From: Whalleya microplaca
Lineage: Eukaryota > Ascomycota > Sordariomycetes > Xylariales > Xylariaceae
Assembly: GCA_022497155.1 (NCBI GenBank)
Contig: MU385764.1
Span: 187,427 to 251,426 of the forward strand
Reading direction: 5' to 3'
Length of the DNA: 64,000 bases
In this document: piece after piece, positions 12,469-24,800 of the stretch
How the letters are laid out: each line of letters begins with the position of its first letter
How positions within the stretch are numbered: position 1 is the stretch's first letter
Notes under the pieces: model-generated
What the model was told of the DNA's origin: nothing
The model's database searches: none
The model's input: the letters and a program-made list of their open reading frames with translations, nothing else
Translations under genes and position numbers: made by a program

Positions 12469-14425
12469 CTATGAACTCTCGTGGGTTTGATTCTTCTCAT
12501 GCATCACACCTGAAGATTCCGATAGTTCCGTCTTGCGCAGTGTCTCATGCCTAGCGGTCGTATATGACAGTATTGCCGTCCAAATAGCCAACATGATGGA
12601 CATAGCAATCATAGCCCACATACCTCTCTAAAGTGTGCAAGTTAGCGATGAGGCCGTTCAAACAATTCGGTCGGGGTTCGGGCCCGGATGCATTGTTCGC
12701 AGTACGACTTACAATAAACCACGGGGCCATGCTTGCACCGTAGAAAACGATGCTCCACCACGCATTAACCGCGTTGTTACCAAGGTTCATGGCCGCAAGC
12801 ACGACGGCTCGAAACATAGCGTCTTCGTAGCGGAGGGCGTCATTGGCCCAGGCAAAGAAGGTGGCCTGGCACGCGTAGACGCTGCCGGCCCAGTAGTAGG
12901 CGCCGAGCACTACCGCGGTCGACTGTGGATTCGTCGGATCCCGCGACGCGGCCAGGATCATGGCCGAAGTGGCGACGCCCGTGACGGCGATGAAGTAGCC
13001 CACTAGGTATCGCCTGCCGCCGATGAAGTCGGTAAGCGTGGCCCAAAACAGCGTCGACACTATTCCCACGGCCGCCACAGCCGTTGGGTAATTATTTAGC
13101 TGTGATACCGTGTACTTGGTCGTCGGGTGGCTCTTCAGGTACAGGTTCAGCAGCGCGTTCGAGCTGAACGACTCCGTCTCCCCCGCGATGATCCAGAGCA
13201 CCACAAATCCCCAGAAGAACCAAGATGTCAAAGACTTCTTCAAGAAGGACCACGAGATTGGGGATTGATCTGAGACTGGCGGTACGCGTGAGATGGCGAG
13301 CGCCTTCTCGGTTTCAGTCAGGTAGATCGCCTTGGTGGTCGAGGGCGTGTCTGGGAAGAAGATGAACCCGTAGAGCGCGATTGGTAACGTTATCTAGGGC
13401 GTGTTAACATATATGCGATTATGATCTCTAATCGTTCTCTCATTGATGAAATGTGAGTATGGCCACATGAAAGATGCCGTAAGTAGGAGTCGAGATTAGG
13501 AGAAGGTCGAGTCATTGACTTGATATCCTGCAAAAGGGTTACTACTTACGATGCCATCTATGATGAACAACCACCTCCATCCACTAAGACCATGTCGACC
13601 GTCCAAGCTTGAGTGAATGCCTGTTTGGATGAAGCCTCCAATCATCGTCCCAACCAGTCCAGACTATGGCACTCGGAGTCAGTATTTTCTGTTTCCAGAC
13701 AGTTTGGCAAGGAATTGGAAGTTATAGAACATATTTGTCCAGCCTTTATCTCCCGATATACCGTATCAGGGGATGTTTTCTGGTCATTTAAGACAGACAG
13801 GTTGATAAATCATTATGGATGCTACCCACCGCCGTAAAGATGCCGGACCGCTTCCCTAGTTCGCGCTCGGTGTACCAGGACCCCAAGATATAGTGAGTAC
13901 CCACGAACGTCGTCGCCTCTGCTATGCCTTGAAAGAAGCGAATGGCCATGATACTCTGCGGTTTCTGCGCAGACGCCGTGACCATCGTCAGCCCCGCCCA
14001 TACCACCATGCATGCCGGAAAGAAGTAGCGTGGCTTAATGTAGTGTAGCGAGAGGTTCGCCGGGACCTGGCCGATGACATAGCCGACCGTGAAACATGTG
14101 GTTATTTGGTTGAGCTGGTCGCCGACGAACCCCAGGTCCTCTTTCATGCCAGACACGTAGGCATTGTTAATATTGGAACGATCAAGCTGCGCGGCCGTTA
14201 GCGTTGTCTGACTCAAAACCCGGGCAGTAAATCTAGTAGACGGCGGCGGCGGCGGCGGGAATGATAGGGATGGAAAGCCTCGAAGACAAACGTACGTACG
14301 TAGTTGGTGAAGTAACTCAGACAGCAGAACGTCAAGATAAAGAAGTCGATCTTCTGTACCAGCACGCGCTCGCCGGGCTGGTACTCGACGCGAAAATATT
14401 CTCGTAGTTTTGATCCCATTGCCAT
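12469..14425 (-). CDS. Major facilitator permease, DAL5/allantoate-permease type (anion:cation symporter family)
   Basis: Five exons (14300-14425, 13830-14186, 13550-13663, 12713-13393 and 12469-12627), all joined in phase 0, give 478 residues, the normal length for this family. Exon 1 to exon 2 creates the signature [20 protein letters not shown]. Later family landmarks are [32 protein letters not shown] and, across two splices, [13 protein letters not shown] then [11 protein letters not shown]. About twelve membrane helices are present, with a hydrophilic central loop after [18 protein letters not shown]5-type permeases carry small organic acids or amides such as allantoate, ureidosuccinate, nicotinate, pantothenate or dipeptides across the plasma membrane by proton symport; the substrate here is unknown. 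The gene shares its promoter with the amidase, suggesting linked uptake and hydrolysis. Confidence 0.88.
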
Positions 14426-15260
14426 TGCTGGGAGAATACAGAATTGCGCCGCTTTGCGCGGCGTTGCTTATATCACATGTCTAGACTCCGCGGCCTGGCT
14501 GCCCACAACCTTATTACCTATCTATGGTGATAGATGATCTCAGTCGAGATAAGGGACTTTTTAGCGGCAGCTAGAGGCGAGCAGTAAGGGTCCCACAAGG
14601 GTCCAGGGTCCAGGGTCCAGGGTCCAGGGTAGGATGACTAGATAGAAAAGCGGTTCACCAATTATCTTTCTAGCCTTGATGATAGATCTACCTGTATCTG
14701 GGTATGAGGGGTTATCTTATTACATACATATACATACTACGTAGCACATTATTAGAGTGGGGAGGACACATTCCACGAGTTTGTCTTATTAGTATATCTA
14801 CGGAGAGATACGAGAACTTCAATTGACTGGAATCTCGAGTGTTTCAAGAACCGACTTCGATGATAACTAAAGCACCATGTTATCAATGCTATCGATGCGC
14901 GCTTCATATCAGCAGCAGCTCTGCTGCTGCGTTGACTACAACAAGGGGATAAATATTCCTCAGAGACCCTAATCCACCAAGATCCCGTGAGCTGTTCGCA
15001 TAATAAATCCTAGGCGCCACAAGCCGACAGCGCCCCGGACTTTAGCGCAATGCAGAGAGCATCCGTATCCGCAGGAAACGTGCGGAGCGAACGATATCGG
15101 ATGGACCCGATGATAATGGGCACATGGATTCCATGAGCTATTTATCAGCCACCTACTTAGGTAGCTGAGAAATGCAGTGGTCAAGGTTGGGTTTCATCTT
15201 ACAAGGGCCAAGTCTGTCGATTTCCAGGTCCGCGTGGAGTTCAGCTCTCGACATAGAAAC
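14426..15260. promoter_or_regulatory. Shared divergent promoter of permease and amidase, rich in GATA-factor sites
   Basis: Reading both strands I count about ten HGATAR matches in 835 bp. They include TGATAG at 14528, AGATAA at 14547, AGATAG at 14640, TTATCT near 14662 and 14711, TGATAG near 14680, TGATAA near 14859, TTATCA near 14880, CTATCG near 14890 and TTATCA near 15141. Random expectation is about 2-3. In fungi, HGATAR is bound by the nitrogen regulator AreA/NIT2, with clustered sites marking strongly controlled genes. This suggests nitrogen-catabolite control of both flanking genes. A GGGTCCA tandem repeat also lies in it. Confidence 0.5.
14599..14630. repeat. Tandem repeat, 7-bp unit GGGTCCA, about 4.5 copies
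   Basis: The unit GGGTCCA is repeated without interruption in the permease/amidase promoter, with a diverged half-copy just upstream (GGGTCCCA). A simple-sequence repeat; any regulatory role is unknown. Confidence 0.8.
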
Positions 15261-17168
15261 ATGTCGGGGAATTGGGAAGCGCTCGCCGCCAAGAAGCGTC
15301 AAGACTTGTACGACTCTATACCAGAGGAATGGCGCGTGCCGAGCCATCTCCTCCCGCCTGATAGCCAGGAAGATGTCATGGGCTTCCCAGAGACGTCGGG
15401 ATGGTTCACAGCGGAGGAACTGGAGATAACCAACTCTACAGCCTCAGAGCTGCTCCCGAAGCTTGCGTCTGGCCAGCTGAAGTCTGAGACCGTGACGCGG
15501 GCGTTCTGCAAGCGGGCGGTAGCTGCGCATCAACTGGTACGTGAAAATACGCATCCGTGATCGGACAACCGTTCGCAAGCCACCCGCGTCCCTAACGAAG
15601 CAAACGCGCAGACAAACTGTCTGTCCGAGACCTGCTTCGCACGTGCGCTTTCCACAGCCCAGGCGCTGGACGCACACCTCGCGCAAACCGGCCAGCCCGT
15701 GGGACCACTCCACGGGCTCCCGATCTCGCTGAAGGACAACTTCAACCTCGCGGGCCTGGACTCGACGGTGGGCTTCGCCTCGCACGTCGGGGACCCGGCT
15801 CCGTACGACGCGGTGCTAGCGGGCCTGCTGCAGGAGGCCGGCGCCGTGTTCTACGTCAAGACGAACGTGCCGACGGCCATGATGATCGCCGAGACCGTGA
15901 ACAACGTCTTCGGCCGCACCGTGAATCCGCGGAACCGCCGCCTCACCAGTGGTGGCTCCTCCGGCGGTGAATCCGCCCTCATCGCGTTCAAGGGCAGCCC
16001 CTGCGGAGTCGGCACTGATATCGGGGGCTCGTTGCGCATACCCGCCGCTTGCACAGGGATTTTCACCCTGAAGCCGTCGTTTGGGCGCTTCCCGACGCTG
16101 AGGTGTCGTAGCGGCAGTGAGTACCTAGATGCATAAGAGCCGGACTCCCGATTTCCCAGCAAGCAGCCTAAGACGAGCAAGCCGCTGACATCGAATCCCT
16201 AGTGCCCGGACAAGAGGCCGTACAATCCATCAACGGCCCGCTAACGCGCACGCTCGAAGACCTAGAGCTCTACAGCCGCACCATCATATCCTCCTCGCCC
16301 TGGCGTCTCGACCCGCGCTGCCTCCCGCTCCCCTGGCGACAGCCCTCGCTGCCCGCGCGCCTGAAGCTCGCCGTCCTCTGGGACGACGGGATGGCATTGC
16401 CGACGCCGCCGGTGACGCGCGCGCTGACGCACGCGGCGGAGCGGCTGCGCGCCGCGGGCCACGAGATCGTGACGTGGTCCTCGGAGGACCAGGCGCAGGG
16501 GCAGGCGCTGCTGAACCGGATGTTCGTCGCGGACGGCGGGCAGGCGATCCGGCGGCAGCTGGAGCGCACGGGCGAGCCGTGGCGCCCCGAGATGCAGTGG
16601 TATGCCGAGGCGCGCGAGCTGGGCGCCCTCGAGTACTGGAACCTCCATCTCGAGCGCCAGGAGTACCAGAGGCGGTATCTGCAGCGGTGGCTGGGCGCGG
16701 GCATCGACGCGATTCTGTGCCCGACCACGCCGTATAGCAGTGTGGAGAACGGGAAGTTTAAGCATGGTGAGTTCTCCTGGTCGTTAGAGCATGCTTCCGT
16801 TTCCTTTTGCGTAGTTGGTTAACTTGAAACCGCACTAATAACAGTGTATGCGAACAGTTGGATACACCGGTGTTTTTAACGTCTTAGACTACGCCTGCAT
16901 CTCGTTTCCCACGGGCGTCAAGGTCGACAAATCGGTTGATGTGCCGCTGGGCGATACATATAAATCTCTGACGGAGCTAGATAAAGCAATCCAATCTGAA
17001 TGTGAGTTTAGGCGCGGCCGTTACTATTTTCATGCGTGGCTGAACTGTTGAATAGATAACGCTGAGGCGGTCCACGGGATGCCCGTGAACCTGCAATTAG
17101 TAGCGCAGAGATTAGAGGAGGAGAAATGTATAGAGATGTGCAAAGTTATATTAGATGCAATATCATAG
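15261..17168 (+). CDS. Amidase (amidase-signature family, fungal acetamidase-like)
   Basis: Exons 15261-15536, 15612-16116, 16203-16766, 16858-17001 and 17056-17168 give 533 residues, close to fungal acetamidases (about 545). The Ser-cisSer-Lys catalytic machinery is readable: Lys in LHGLPISLKDNF, the signature RRLTSGGSSGGESALIAFKG and GTDIGGSLRIPAACTG carrying the cis-serine and nucleophile serine. Later family blocks include SINGPLTRTLEDLELYSRTI, AILCPTTPYSS, VGYTGVFNVLDYACISFPTG and HGMPVNLQLVAQRLEEEK. The enzyme hydrolyses a carboxamide to acid and ammonia, probably in the cytosol; the exact amide is not deducible. The ATG at 15261 gives the usual NWEALAAKKRQDLYDSIP start; an ATG at 15172 is out of frame. 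Exon 3 is strikingly GC-rich, so long antisense frames there are composition artefacts. The gene diverges from a DAL5-type permease. Confidence 0.9.
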
Positions 17169-17529
17169 GTGGATTGGATGAGAACCTCCGCAGGGATGTC
17201 CTCGCTGCTATCGATGGTTAGAAACTACAAGGAATCCATTGTTGACGGCTTGTACAATCTTGACTGCTCGTGAAACAACATATTAACGAGGAAGGATATA
17301 TGACATGAAAAATTAGAAGTATCCACGGAGATATAGCTTCCATATGATCTCTCAAATCAGCCTTCAAGGTTGTAACACTGGTGCACTCCCGTGACCGCTC
17401 TTGTAAGTCCCTAGTAAATCCACTAATCCGCTAGGCAAAAAAACTTTTATACCCGACACTCCTGGAACCAAATACCCGCAACACCAGCCATGAATGAAAC
17501 TTAGATTAAAAAGCTGAACCATCAACTTC
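17169..17529. other. Convergent spacer between amidase and regulator 3
   Basis: A 361-bp spacer between two gene 3' ends. Nothing else was recognised. Confidence 0.6.
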
Positions 17530-20293
17530 TCAAAAGTAATACTGCTGTTGAGATTGCCCGGGAGGCGCTTGTGGTAAGAAATCAAAGTTCATATCAGTAT
17601 CTGTATAGAAGGGGTCCGGAGATTCTAGAAGCATCAGCTACGAGCTATTGAAGGGAATATGGGTAACAATGCCTACCCCAAAAGATAGAATCATAAAGGT
17701 CCATTGGTGCTAGTGTCGTTGGGTCTAATTGTCCTATTTCCGGCATTCCGACGGCCTGCTGAATGGGCGCTTGATATGGCATGCTCCTGTACGCGCGTGT
17801 CAGTGGCTTATCTGAATGAACATTGATGGCTATCTTACGTAGAAAGATCTGGAAGGTTGTTGCCATTTTGCAGTTCTGCCATCGCGAGAGCAGCGTCTTG
17901 ATGTCTGTCAAATCCAGGTTGTATGCGATATTGAGGAGGTAGGTTCTGAAGGTTCTGTGGGAAAGGAGCACCGGTTGGCGTGCGAGTGCCGGATCCCGCC
18001 TCGCTCTTAACCCCAGATGCCCCGTGTAGAGAACCGTAGTCGTAAATATTTTTGAGGGCAGTCAATGCTCTCGAGAGAGGTCCAGATAGCTCAATGTCGC
18101 GATCGATCTTACGAATATGTTCCGGGGATGGGCTGGTCTGCTCTTTGGCCGCTGCCGCTGACAGTGCTGATATTAAATCCCCCTGAAGCTGTCGAACCTC
18201 GGGGTCTTGCTTTGTTTCGCATAATATGCCAAGGAGTACGGCAGAAGAAAGTCCGTGATAGGTAAACGCCCAACTTCGAGTCGGGATAAATGATAATTGG
18301 TGCATCGATAGAAACATTCGTACCGTCTCGGTTAGATTAACTTTGCATTTGTCGGACAGAGCTTGCTTCTCAGCATCGTCTAATTTTGTGCAGTCCCGAC
18401 GGAGTGCTGGGCGACAGCACACCGACACCACGAAAGAGGTATGTAGGCGTATAGCGTAGTGTTGCAACTTATCGACCACACTCTTGCAGGCTTCCTTGCT
18501 CCGTAGCTGAGGATAGACTTGATTGCGGAGAGATTCGATGGCTTCGCAATTACTAAGGATTGATTCGTACGTGCAGTCGGCGGTGGCATCGGGGTTAAGT
18601 CTCTGGGATATTATTTTGCAAAGGGAGTACATGCTTTCGAGGTAGGAGAGTCCCTCCACGGTAGAACTCGGTAATAACGGGATCGGGCAGCACTGGATGT
18701 TGGTCATGTTAGGCCTAGAGTAACCATGAGCGATGCTTGACGGCGACCGGATCATATCGAGTCTCCTTACCGATCAAAAGACAATGACGTTAATGTGTCA
18801 TGCCAAATACATGTCCACCTACAAGAAGTTAGAAAATAGAACTCAGTAGAAGTCCTAGGTACCCGTACCATAGCTTGCGCCGCACATATGTTTTCAACGA
18901 AACTTCACTCGACCCGTTGTCGTCTGATGTTACAGCTCGATGAAGGCCAAGAGACTGCGCTAACCGACAAGTCATACCAAGCAGAGCCCAAGAAGCCTCG
19001 GCTTTCATGTCATTCAAGAGACAGAATCCGGTCAAAAGGAGGGCTTGGATCGAATCCAGGTTCGGACTGCAATGAAGACTGTTAGGACCAAGGAGTAGCT
19101 AAATTACCTTATAACTCACCGAAGAAGAAAATTTCCTAGTCGGAGGAAGTGAAAAGATATTTGCACATATTTCTGAGAGTCCCGTGTTCGAATGTGATAC
19201 GGGGAGTCGCGATACTGTGAGCCGACGGCCATGACGGAGAAAAGGATGGCTAGCCAGGATGCTGAGACGGGTCGGTTGGACTTATTATGATCCTTGGCGT
19301 TTTTTGCCCGCTCCTCAAGATAAATCATAATACGAGATTCGAGATCATCAATATCAACAACAAAACTCCAGAACGGATGTGTTATTTCTTTGTAAGCCCT
19401 AAATAATCTGCAGCGAGCAAAGTAGGTTAATACATAAGGCTTTCAAGACGCCGACGACTAATGAGACGTGTGGTTAGGTTGCTCACATCATTACTTCTCG
19501 GTCTGAAGGAAGCTGAGTGAAGATATCTTGGGTCAGGCGGTCGAGGTGTTTTGCAGACATCAACGGGAACGGCGCGGAGTTATCGAGCCCAAGGATTGGG
19601 CGCATGTCGCGACGTATGTCAACACCATCCTTGCGGTCTATCGGGGATTGCTGGTCTCGCAATAAAGCGGGTATGCTATTTTGACCAACATATCGCGAGA
19701 TCTCTACCGACTCAGGTTCCTCTTCGAAGTTGACGGTCAGCAGCTAGCTATCTTGGGGTATGACGAGGCGTACCTATTGCTCGCGTCCAGCTATCAGGCT
19801 GATGATCGCTCCCCGGGTCATTACTAGCACTGTCGTCGGGCGAGTGAGGCCTTTTCTTCCCATGATTACTAGAAGCAGAAATGGAGGCCTGCTTTGAGGC
19901 ACTAGAGCGGTTGGGCTTATAAGAGCAGAGCTGAGGATGCTCCCGCTTGACGCAGTTTTCACAAGGTTGCTTGTTATCGCATTTTACCTTCCTTTGCCTG
20001 GACAGAGTTTCAGTTGAGAACCTTATGTTCAAATGTCATAATTGAGTTTTTCCTGTCAGGTTAATACATACCTGCAAGGCCAACATGCCGTGCCTTAGGA
20101 GAGAGATACTTGTAAGCCGATCGACGTTCTTAACACATTGACATTGAAAAGACATGAAAAATGGCACCGCATCGGCGCTCATTCATTCGATTGACGTACC
20201 GTATCGTACTTTGCGATGAGAATGAATAATATGACTAGCTTGCTCGGGAGTCAGGTCCTGGATAGGGACCTGGTTGACGTCTTGGTCTGACAT
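17530..20293 (-). CDS. Zn2Cys6 transcription factor with fungal MHR domain (regulator 3)
   Basis: I resolve ten exons. Exon 1 is 20200-20293, exon 2 a 22-nt micro-exon at 20072-20093, and exon 3 starts at 19997; the last exon ends at the TGA at 17530-17532. Joined, the amino terminus reads RKVRYGTACWPCRQ then RKVKCDNKQPCENC and VKREHPQLCSYKPN: a zinc cluster with Cys at about 35, 38, 45, 51, 54 and 63. The middle-homology region includes HPFWSFVVDIDDLESRI, DSIQALLLTGFCLLNDMKA, CRLAQSLGLHRAV and WHDTLTSLSFDRPNMTN. The tail MNFDFLPQAPPGQSQQQYYF is Gln/Pro-rich, as in activation domains. This is a nuclear regulator of a conserved fungal type; targets are unknown. Its position next to amidase and permease makes it a candidate pathway regulator, by context only. 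Confidence 0.87.
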
Positions 20294-21826
20294 CTGCGGC
20301 GTTCCAGCGCTTGCCGGGTATTCAATAGCAAGGTATCGCAAGGAGGTATGCGACAACCGACAACCGACTCAGCCAACCCCGCCCTCGCGCGTGCGGCACT
20401 GCTCACGCTCGAACTGAACTTTGGAGTTTCTTCGCGCCTCGCCCCCGAAGCCAGCCCAAGGCTTACATGAACCGAGGGCTTGGCTAGCAGCAGCAGCTTA
20501 GGGGTCTGAGGGTTTAGCGTAGAATGGCTGGAATGGCTGGAATGGCTGGAAGGGCTGGAAGGCTGAAAGGGCAGCAATCAGCGGTCCTGTGTCGATGGGA
20601 AAGTGAAAAAGCAGGGGGATTCAGGACAGAGAAATGCCGAAAACCGAAGACTCTCAGGCAGGTAATCTTTAATGGCTGTCTGTTGATGAGGGAGCGGGGC
20701 AAAAAGATGGTTGTGCAGAATATTCTACGCAAGCTACCTACGTACGGAGTATGTATCTATGAGAAATTCAATTGACTAGGTTAGGTATGTAGCCAAGATC
20801 CCGAACGTACCGAGTATTACGATTAGACGCCCTGACGCCTTCATGTGTACCTACAATATTACAGGCTGCAGCTAGCCGGCCTTATCTGATAAACAGAAAA
20901 GCTGGAGCTTATCTAGCACCAATCTGCCAATCAATCCCGGTGGGCACTAACGGGTTAGCGGAGGTCCGGCATTATAGTTGATCCGCAGATTGCCGGCTCA
21001 AATTGCTCCTTCCGCTGCCACTTCCACGGCCAATAGTGGAGTCGGGTCCCCTGTCCGTCTGCCAAGGGACACCTCGGGCTCTCCCGCAGTGTGCAGCGTG
21101 GGCTGCGTGGGACCCGCCAAGATGTACCCAGGTTCCAATGGGAGCGGTTGGAATGGGCCTTTTACTGCCAGTAATGGCTGGGATTGTCAGCTACAAGGGG
21201 TTCACTGCGTTCTAGTGATTTTCTACGAATTACCTAGGCCATTATCGCATTAACGCGGTCTCGCAAGCAATGGGCCCTATGTACCTTGAAATCGCGCGTC
21301 GCGGTAAGGTACCAGCTCGCTCTCTTCCCCGCCCCAACCTCACTCGTTACATAGTTGTGCTTCGTGTCAAGTTCGCGTCCCTAGCTCTCGTCATCACGAT
21401 CTATTTTCGCTACCAATCAATCATCCTCTGGCTCTCGTCCTCTCATGTCCCTGTAACCCTTTCCTGCACACTGCTACATCCGCACTACCTATACATGCGC
21501 CTCGTTGCTCATGAGCAGCCCCGCCCAGCAAGCAGCTCGTTCCTTGCGGGTTGGACAGGGGCCGTCGACAGCATCATCCAATTGATGCATCAAAATATAC
21601 TACTGCGAGTACTGCCTATGTAGGTTGGCACACCATCCTCCGCAGTGGAGACCCAACAAGCTGGCCCTTATTGGCCTGCCTGGTCCTCCAAGTTCTCATT
21701 GAAGTATTTGCTAGATCTACACTAGAGGCCATTCGTGCCGCAGCACCAGTTAAACCGTCCCATCCAACCGGATCGCAGATTCGATTGGATCAGATGTGTT
21801 GCTGTGGTCCCTACTAGTAGGTCAAT
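20294..21826. other. Divergent intergenic region between regulator 3 and the RdRP
   Basis: This 1.5-kb spacer carries the promoters of two genes. It contains a short tandem repeat at 20522-20566. Open frames near 20978-21253 and 21270-21623 lack family motifs and are not called. Confidence 0.5.
20522..20566. repeat. Tandem repeat, 9-bp unit GAATGGCTG
   Basis: Three near-perfect GAATGGCTG copies are followed by two diverged ones (GAAGGGCTG, GAAGGCTG). The array lies 5' of regulator 3. No function is implied. Confidence 0.7.
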
Positions 21827-24800
21827 ATGGCTCCACGGGTCGAGCTCGGTTCTACTACCGGTACCACGCCTGTCACACCATCCAAGCATGGCCCTAATGC
21901 TCATGAATATGATTTATGGTTTCTCGAGCTGTCAAACGATTACAACCTTAACCTTAAGCGCTCACCACCAAATCTGTCGCCTCATAAGAAAAGGGCGTTA
22001 CCGTATTATTGGGAGCTGCAATTTTATGAACGTCTCAGGGTTCACTACTGGAAGGGGACCCATATAGACATACGCGCCCGCTTTGAACAGGGCGCAAAGG
22101 ATATCCATATCAGATGGGTAAAAAAGCCACTGGGAGATCCCGGTGTCACTCCTTTTCCCTCTCAGTTACCTCGAGTTACCACGGAGCCTGAGCGTTGTCA
22201 ACTCTTGGATCTTCTTAGTCAAATTCTAAAGGAAGTTGACCCGGTAAAGCAACTCTCACGTGCTTCAACCCCTATATCATCGTATCTACTCAACCAGTCT
22301 GTGGACGAACCTCCGTCCCCCAGCCTGCGTCGACGTTCTAAGCGTCATTCCGATGAATGGGAAGGGAGCCCTTCTAAGAAAAGTAAAAGCACTGTGTCTG
22401 AAGTTCCATCGGAAACTAGCTATGATCCAGACGATGAAACAACACAGAGTGTGCTGTCCGTTATTGATCGCGGCCAGACGCGGTCAAGTACTCCTCTGCA
22501 AAGCCGGGCACCATCCATCCGACCACCGCTTGATCTGCGGTCCAATGCCAATAGGAGTATATATGGGCTAACTGATTCTGTAAACACAAGTAGATCAACA
22601 TTTATATCCGAGGTATTCTCTGACCACAACGACAATGAACCACCTCAGGCTTCCCAGGAAACACAGTACACCGTCCAAGCAAGTGCTCAAGAACAGTCAA
22701 AGTTTCCAGTGCTGTCAGAAACACCGAAAGGATCAGACTCTAATTCGTTGGCGCCGTCATCCAGTACCGAGCGTGCACTACAGATATCCTTTAACAGTCA
22801 CGAAAACATAGACCTCCAGCAGAATGTGAGAAAGCTTCTTGATACTCGCTCCTCAACAAGGTCTTTCTCGGACGTCACTTTTCCGGAGGAAGAGGAGGTG
22901 TTACGTGAACAGGAGGCATCATGTGAAGAGGAGGTCGTTCGTGAAGAGGTCTTACGCCCGGGCATCAATGTGCACACAGAGGCCACAACGCCAGCTCAAC
23001 CCGCCCATACGGGGAATACAAGTAGCCACAACTTTGAACAGCGGCTTGATGATGTTTGGCCTCACCTACCGTCGCATTATGATAAAGCTCCCTTTGCTGT
23101 CCGCTGGGAACTTTTGAGGGTCGCGCTTCATTGCGGAATACGTATGGATGACCTACGCCTCGAATATGACCCGACATGGAACGACCAAAACAGCTTATGG
23201 GCGAGGCTGCAAGCTCTGCCAGTGTTTCAGGGCAAGAGCTTCCCTGAAAAATCACGACCTGAAGCATGGATGGCTGGCCTCAAAAACTTCCAGGCCACCG
23301 ATCAAGTGGTCATTCTAAGCGCTTCATTAACGGTCAATAAATCTACGATAGGGCCATTGTTCCATCTCCAGCTTAGTCCTCTGAAACTTGACCTTCCCCA
23401 TCGACTGGATCGTCGATTTGGATCTGATCGGTTTCTTGAAATGGTCATGCCGTCAATGAACTCCTCTGGTATGAGGAAGCTCGGCGAACCTGCACTTGAA
23501 GACATTCACAGGTGGCTGGTTGGTAATTCTCATGTTCTGGTCGGTCGAATATGGAGCTCATTTTTCGTTAAAACGGCCTTGCCAAAGAGGATTGCCACCG
23601 ATGATATACTGAAGTCGGAATCAAGACCTATCCCACAGGAGCGAGTATATCTGTTCGCCGAGGATGGCAATGACTTCCATCTTCCCAAACTAGAAGGTAA
23701 TTGGGCGCAAAAAGGCGAAGCTGTCGGATCGCACACCAAGATGGGAAGAGGGGATCTGATTGATTGGCTTTTGCAAATTTCAAAAAACCAAGACCAGCCT
23801 GTGTTTAAATTGTTCTCACGAATCGCACTAGGTACAGAATCCATCCCAGTGAGGTCGGTATGCTTCTTCATCACTCACAATTTCTAGGTCTTAGTCGAAC
23901 GCGCCCGACTGTAATTCTTCAGCCAGAAGAAATTCGGCATCGATCTGAAGATGTCCTCTCTCCTACTGGAAAAGTCATGAACGACGGGATTAGTCGAATT
24001 TCCAATGGTCTTGCGCATAGAATAGCTGCCCTCATGGGATTAACCCGTGTTCCGGCAGGATTTCAGGCGCGGTTTGGCAGCGCTAAAGGGTTCTGGATTC
24101 GAGATACAACAGACACCACGGACAATATATGGATTGAGACCACACCATCCCAGCGCAAATGGAAGTGCGATTACCTCGAGGCTGATCATCGTACATTTGA
24201 GGTTCGCAGCGAAGCTAGAGAACTTAAAGCAGCCAATCTGAACCTCCAGCTCCTCCCTATCCTCGAAGATAGGGCTATCGACCCAGCTGCTATGAAAGTC
24301 CATATCGGAGACTTTATGAGGAATAGCCTCCTTCGAGACCTTGAGTCTCAGAAGACTGCCATGCAAGATCCGATCCAATTCAGGCTCTGGGTTGATCAGA
24401 ATTCACCATCGAATCGCCGAACCGAGCGTATCAAGTATGTCCAAGTTCCTTTCGCAGGCGGGCTTCCGACCTCCAGGGAAGATCGAATGGCTTATCTACT
24501 AGATCACGGTTTCGATCCTACGCGACTAGAGTTCCTACGCAAGATTGCTTGGGACTTGCAAAAGCAGAAATGCGAGGAACTACAGGAGCGATTGAATGTA
24601 AAAGTAGGGCGTTCTACATACGCTTACATGGTTGTTGATTTCGCTGGCATTTTAGAAGAAGACGAGGTCCACTTAGGGTTCTCTTCGAATTTTACTGATG
24701 AGCAATCGGGATTTTCGGAAACCCTTCTTCACGGCATGGACCTTCTCGTCGCTCGCACACCGGCACATTATCCGAGCGATATTCAAAGAGTAAAAGCAGT

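Noticed and set aside
11313..12490. Three small plus-strand frames between regulator 2 and the permease
   Set aside because: No recognisable domain; consistent with chance frames in 3' flanks.
16262..16765. 167- and 152-codon antisense frames opposite the amidase
   Set aside because: This exon is very GC-rich, which suppresses stops in all frames; the products are Arg/Ala/Pro-biased.
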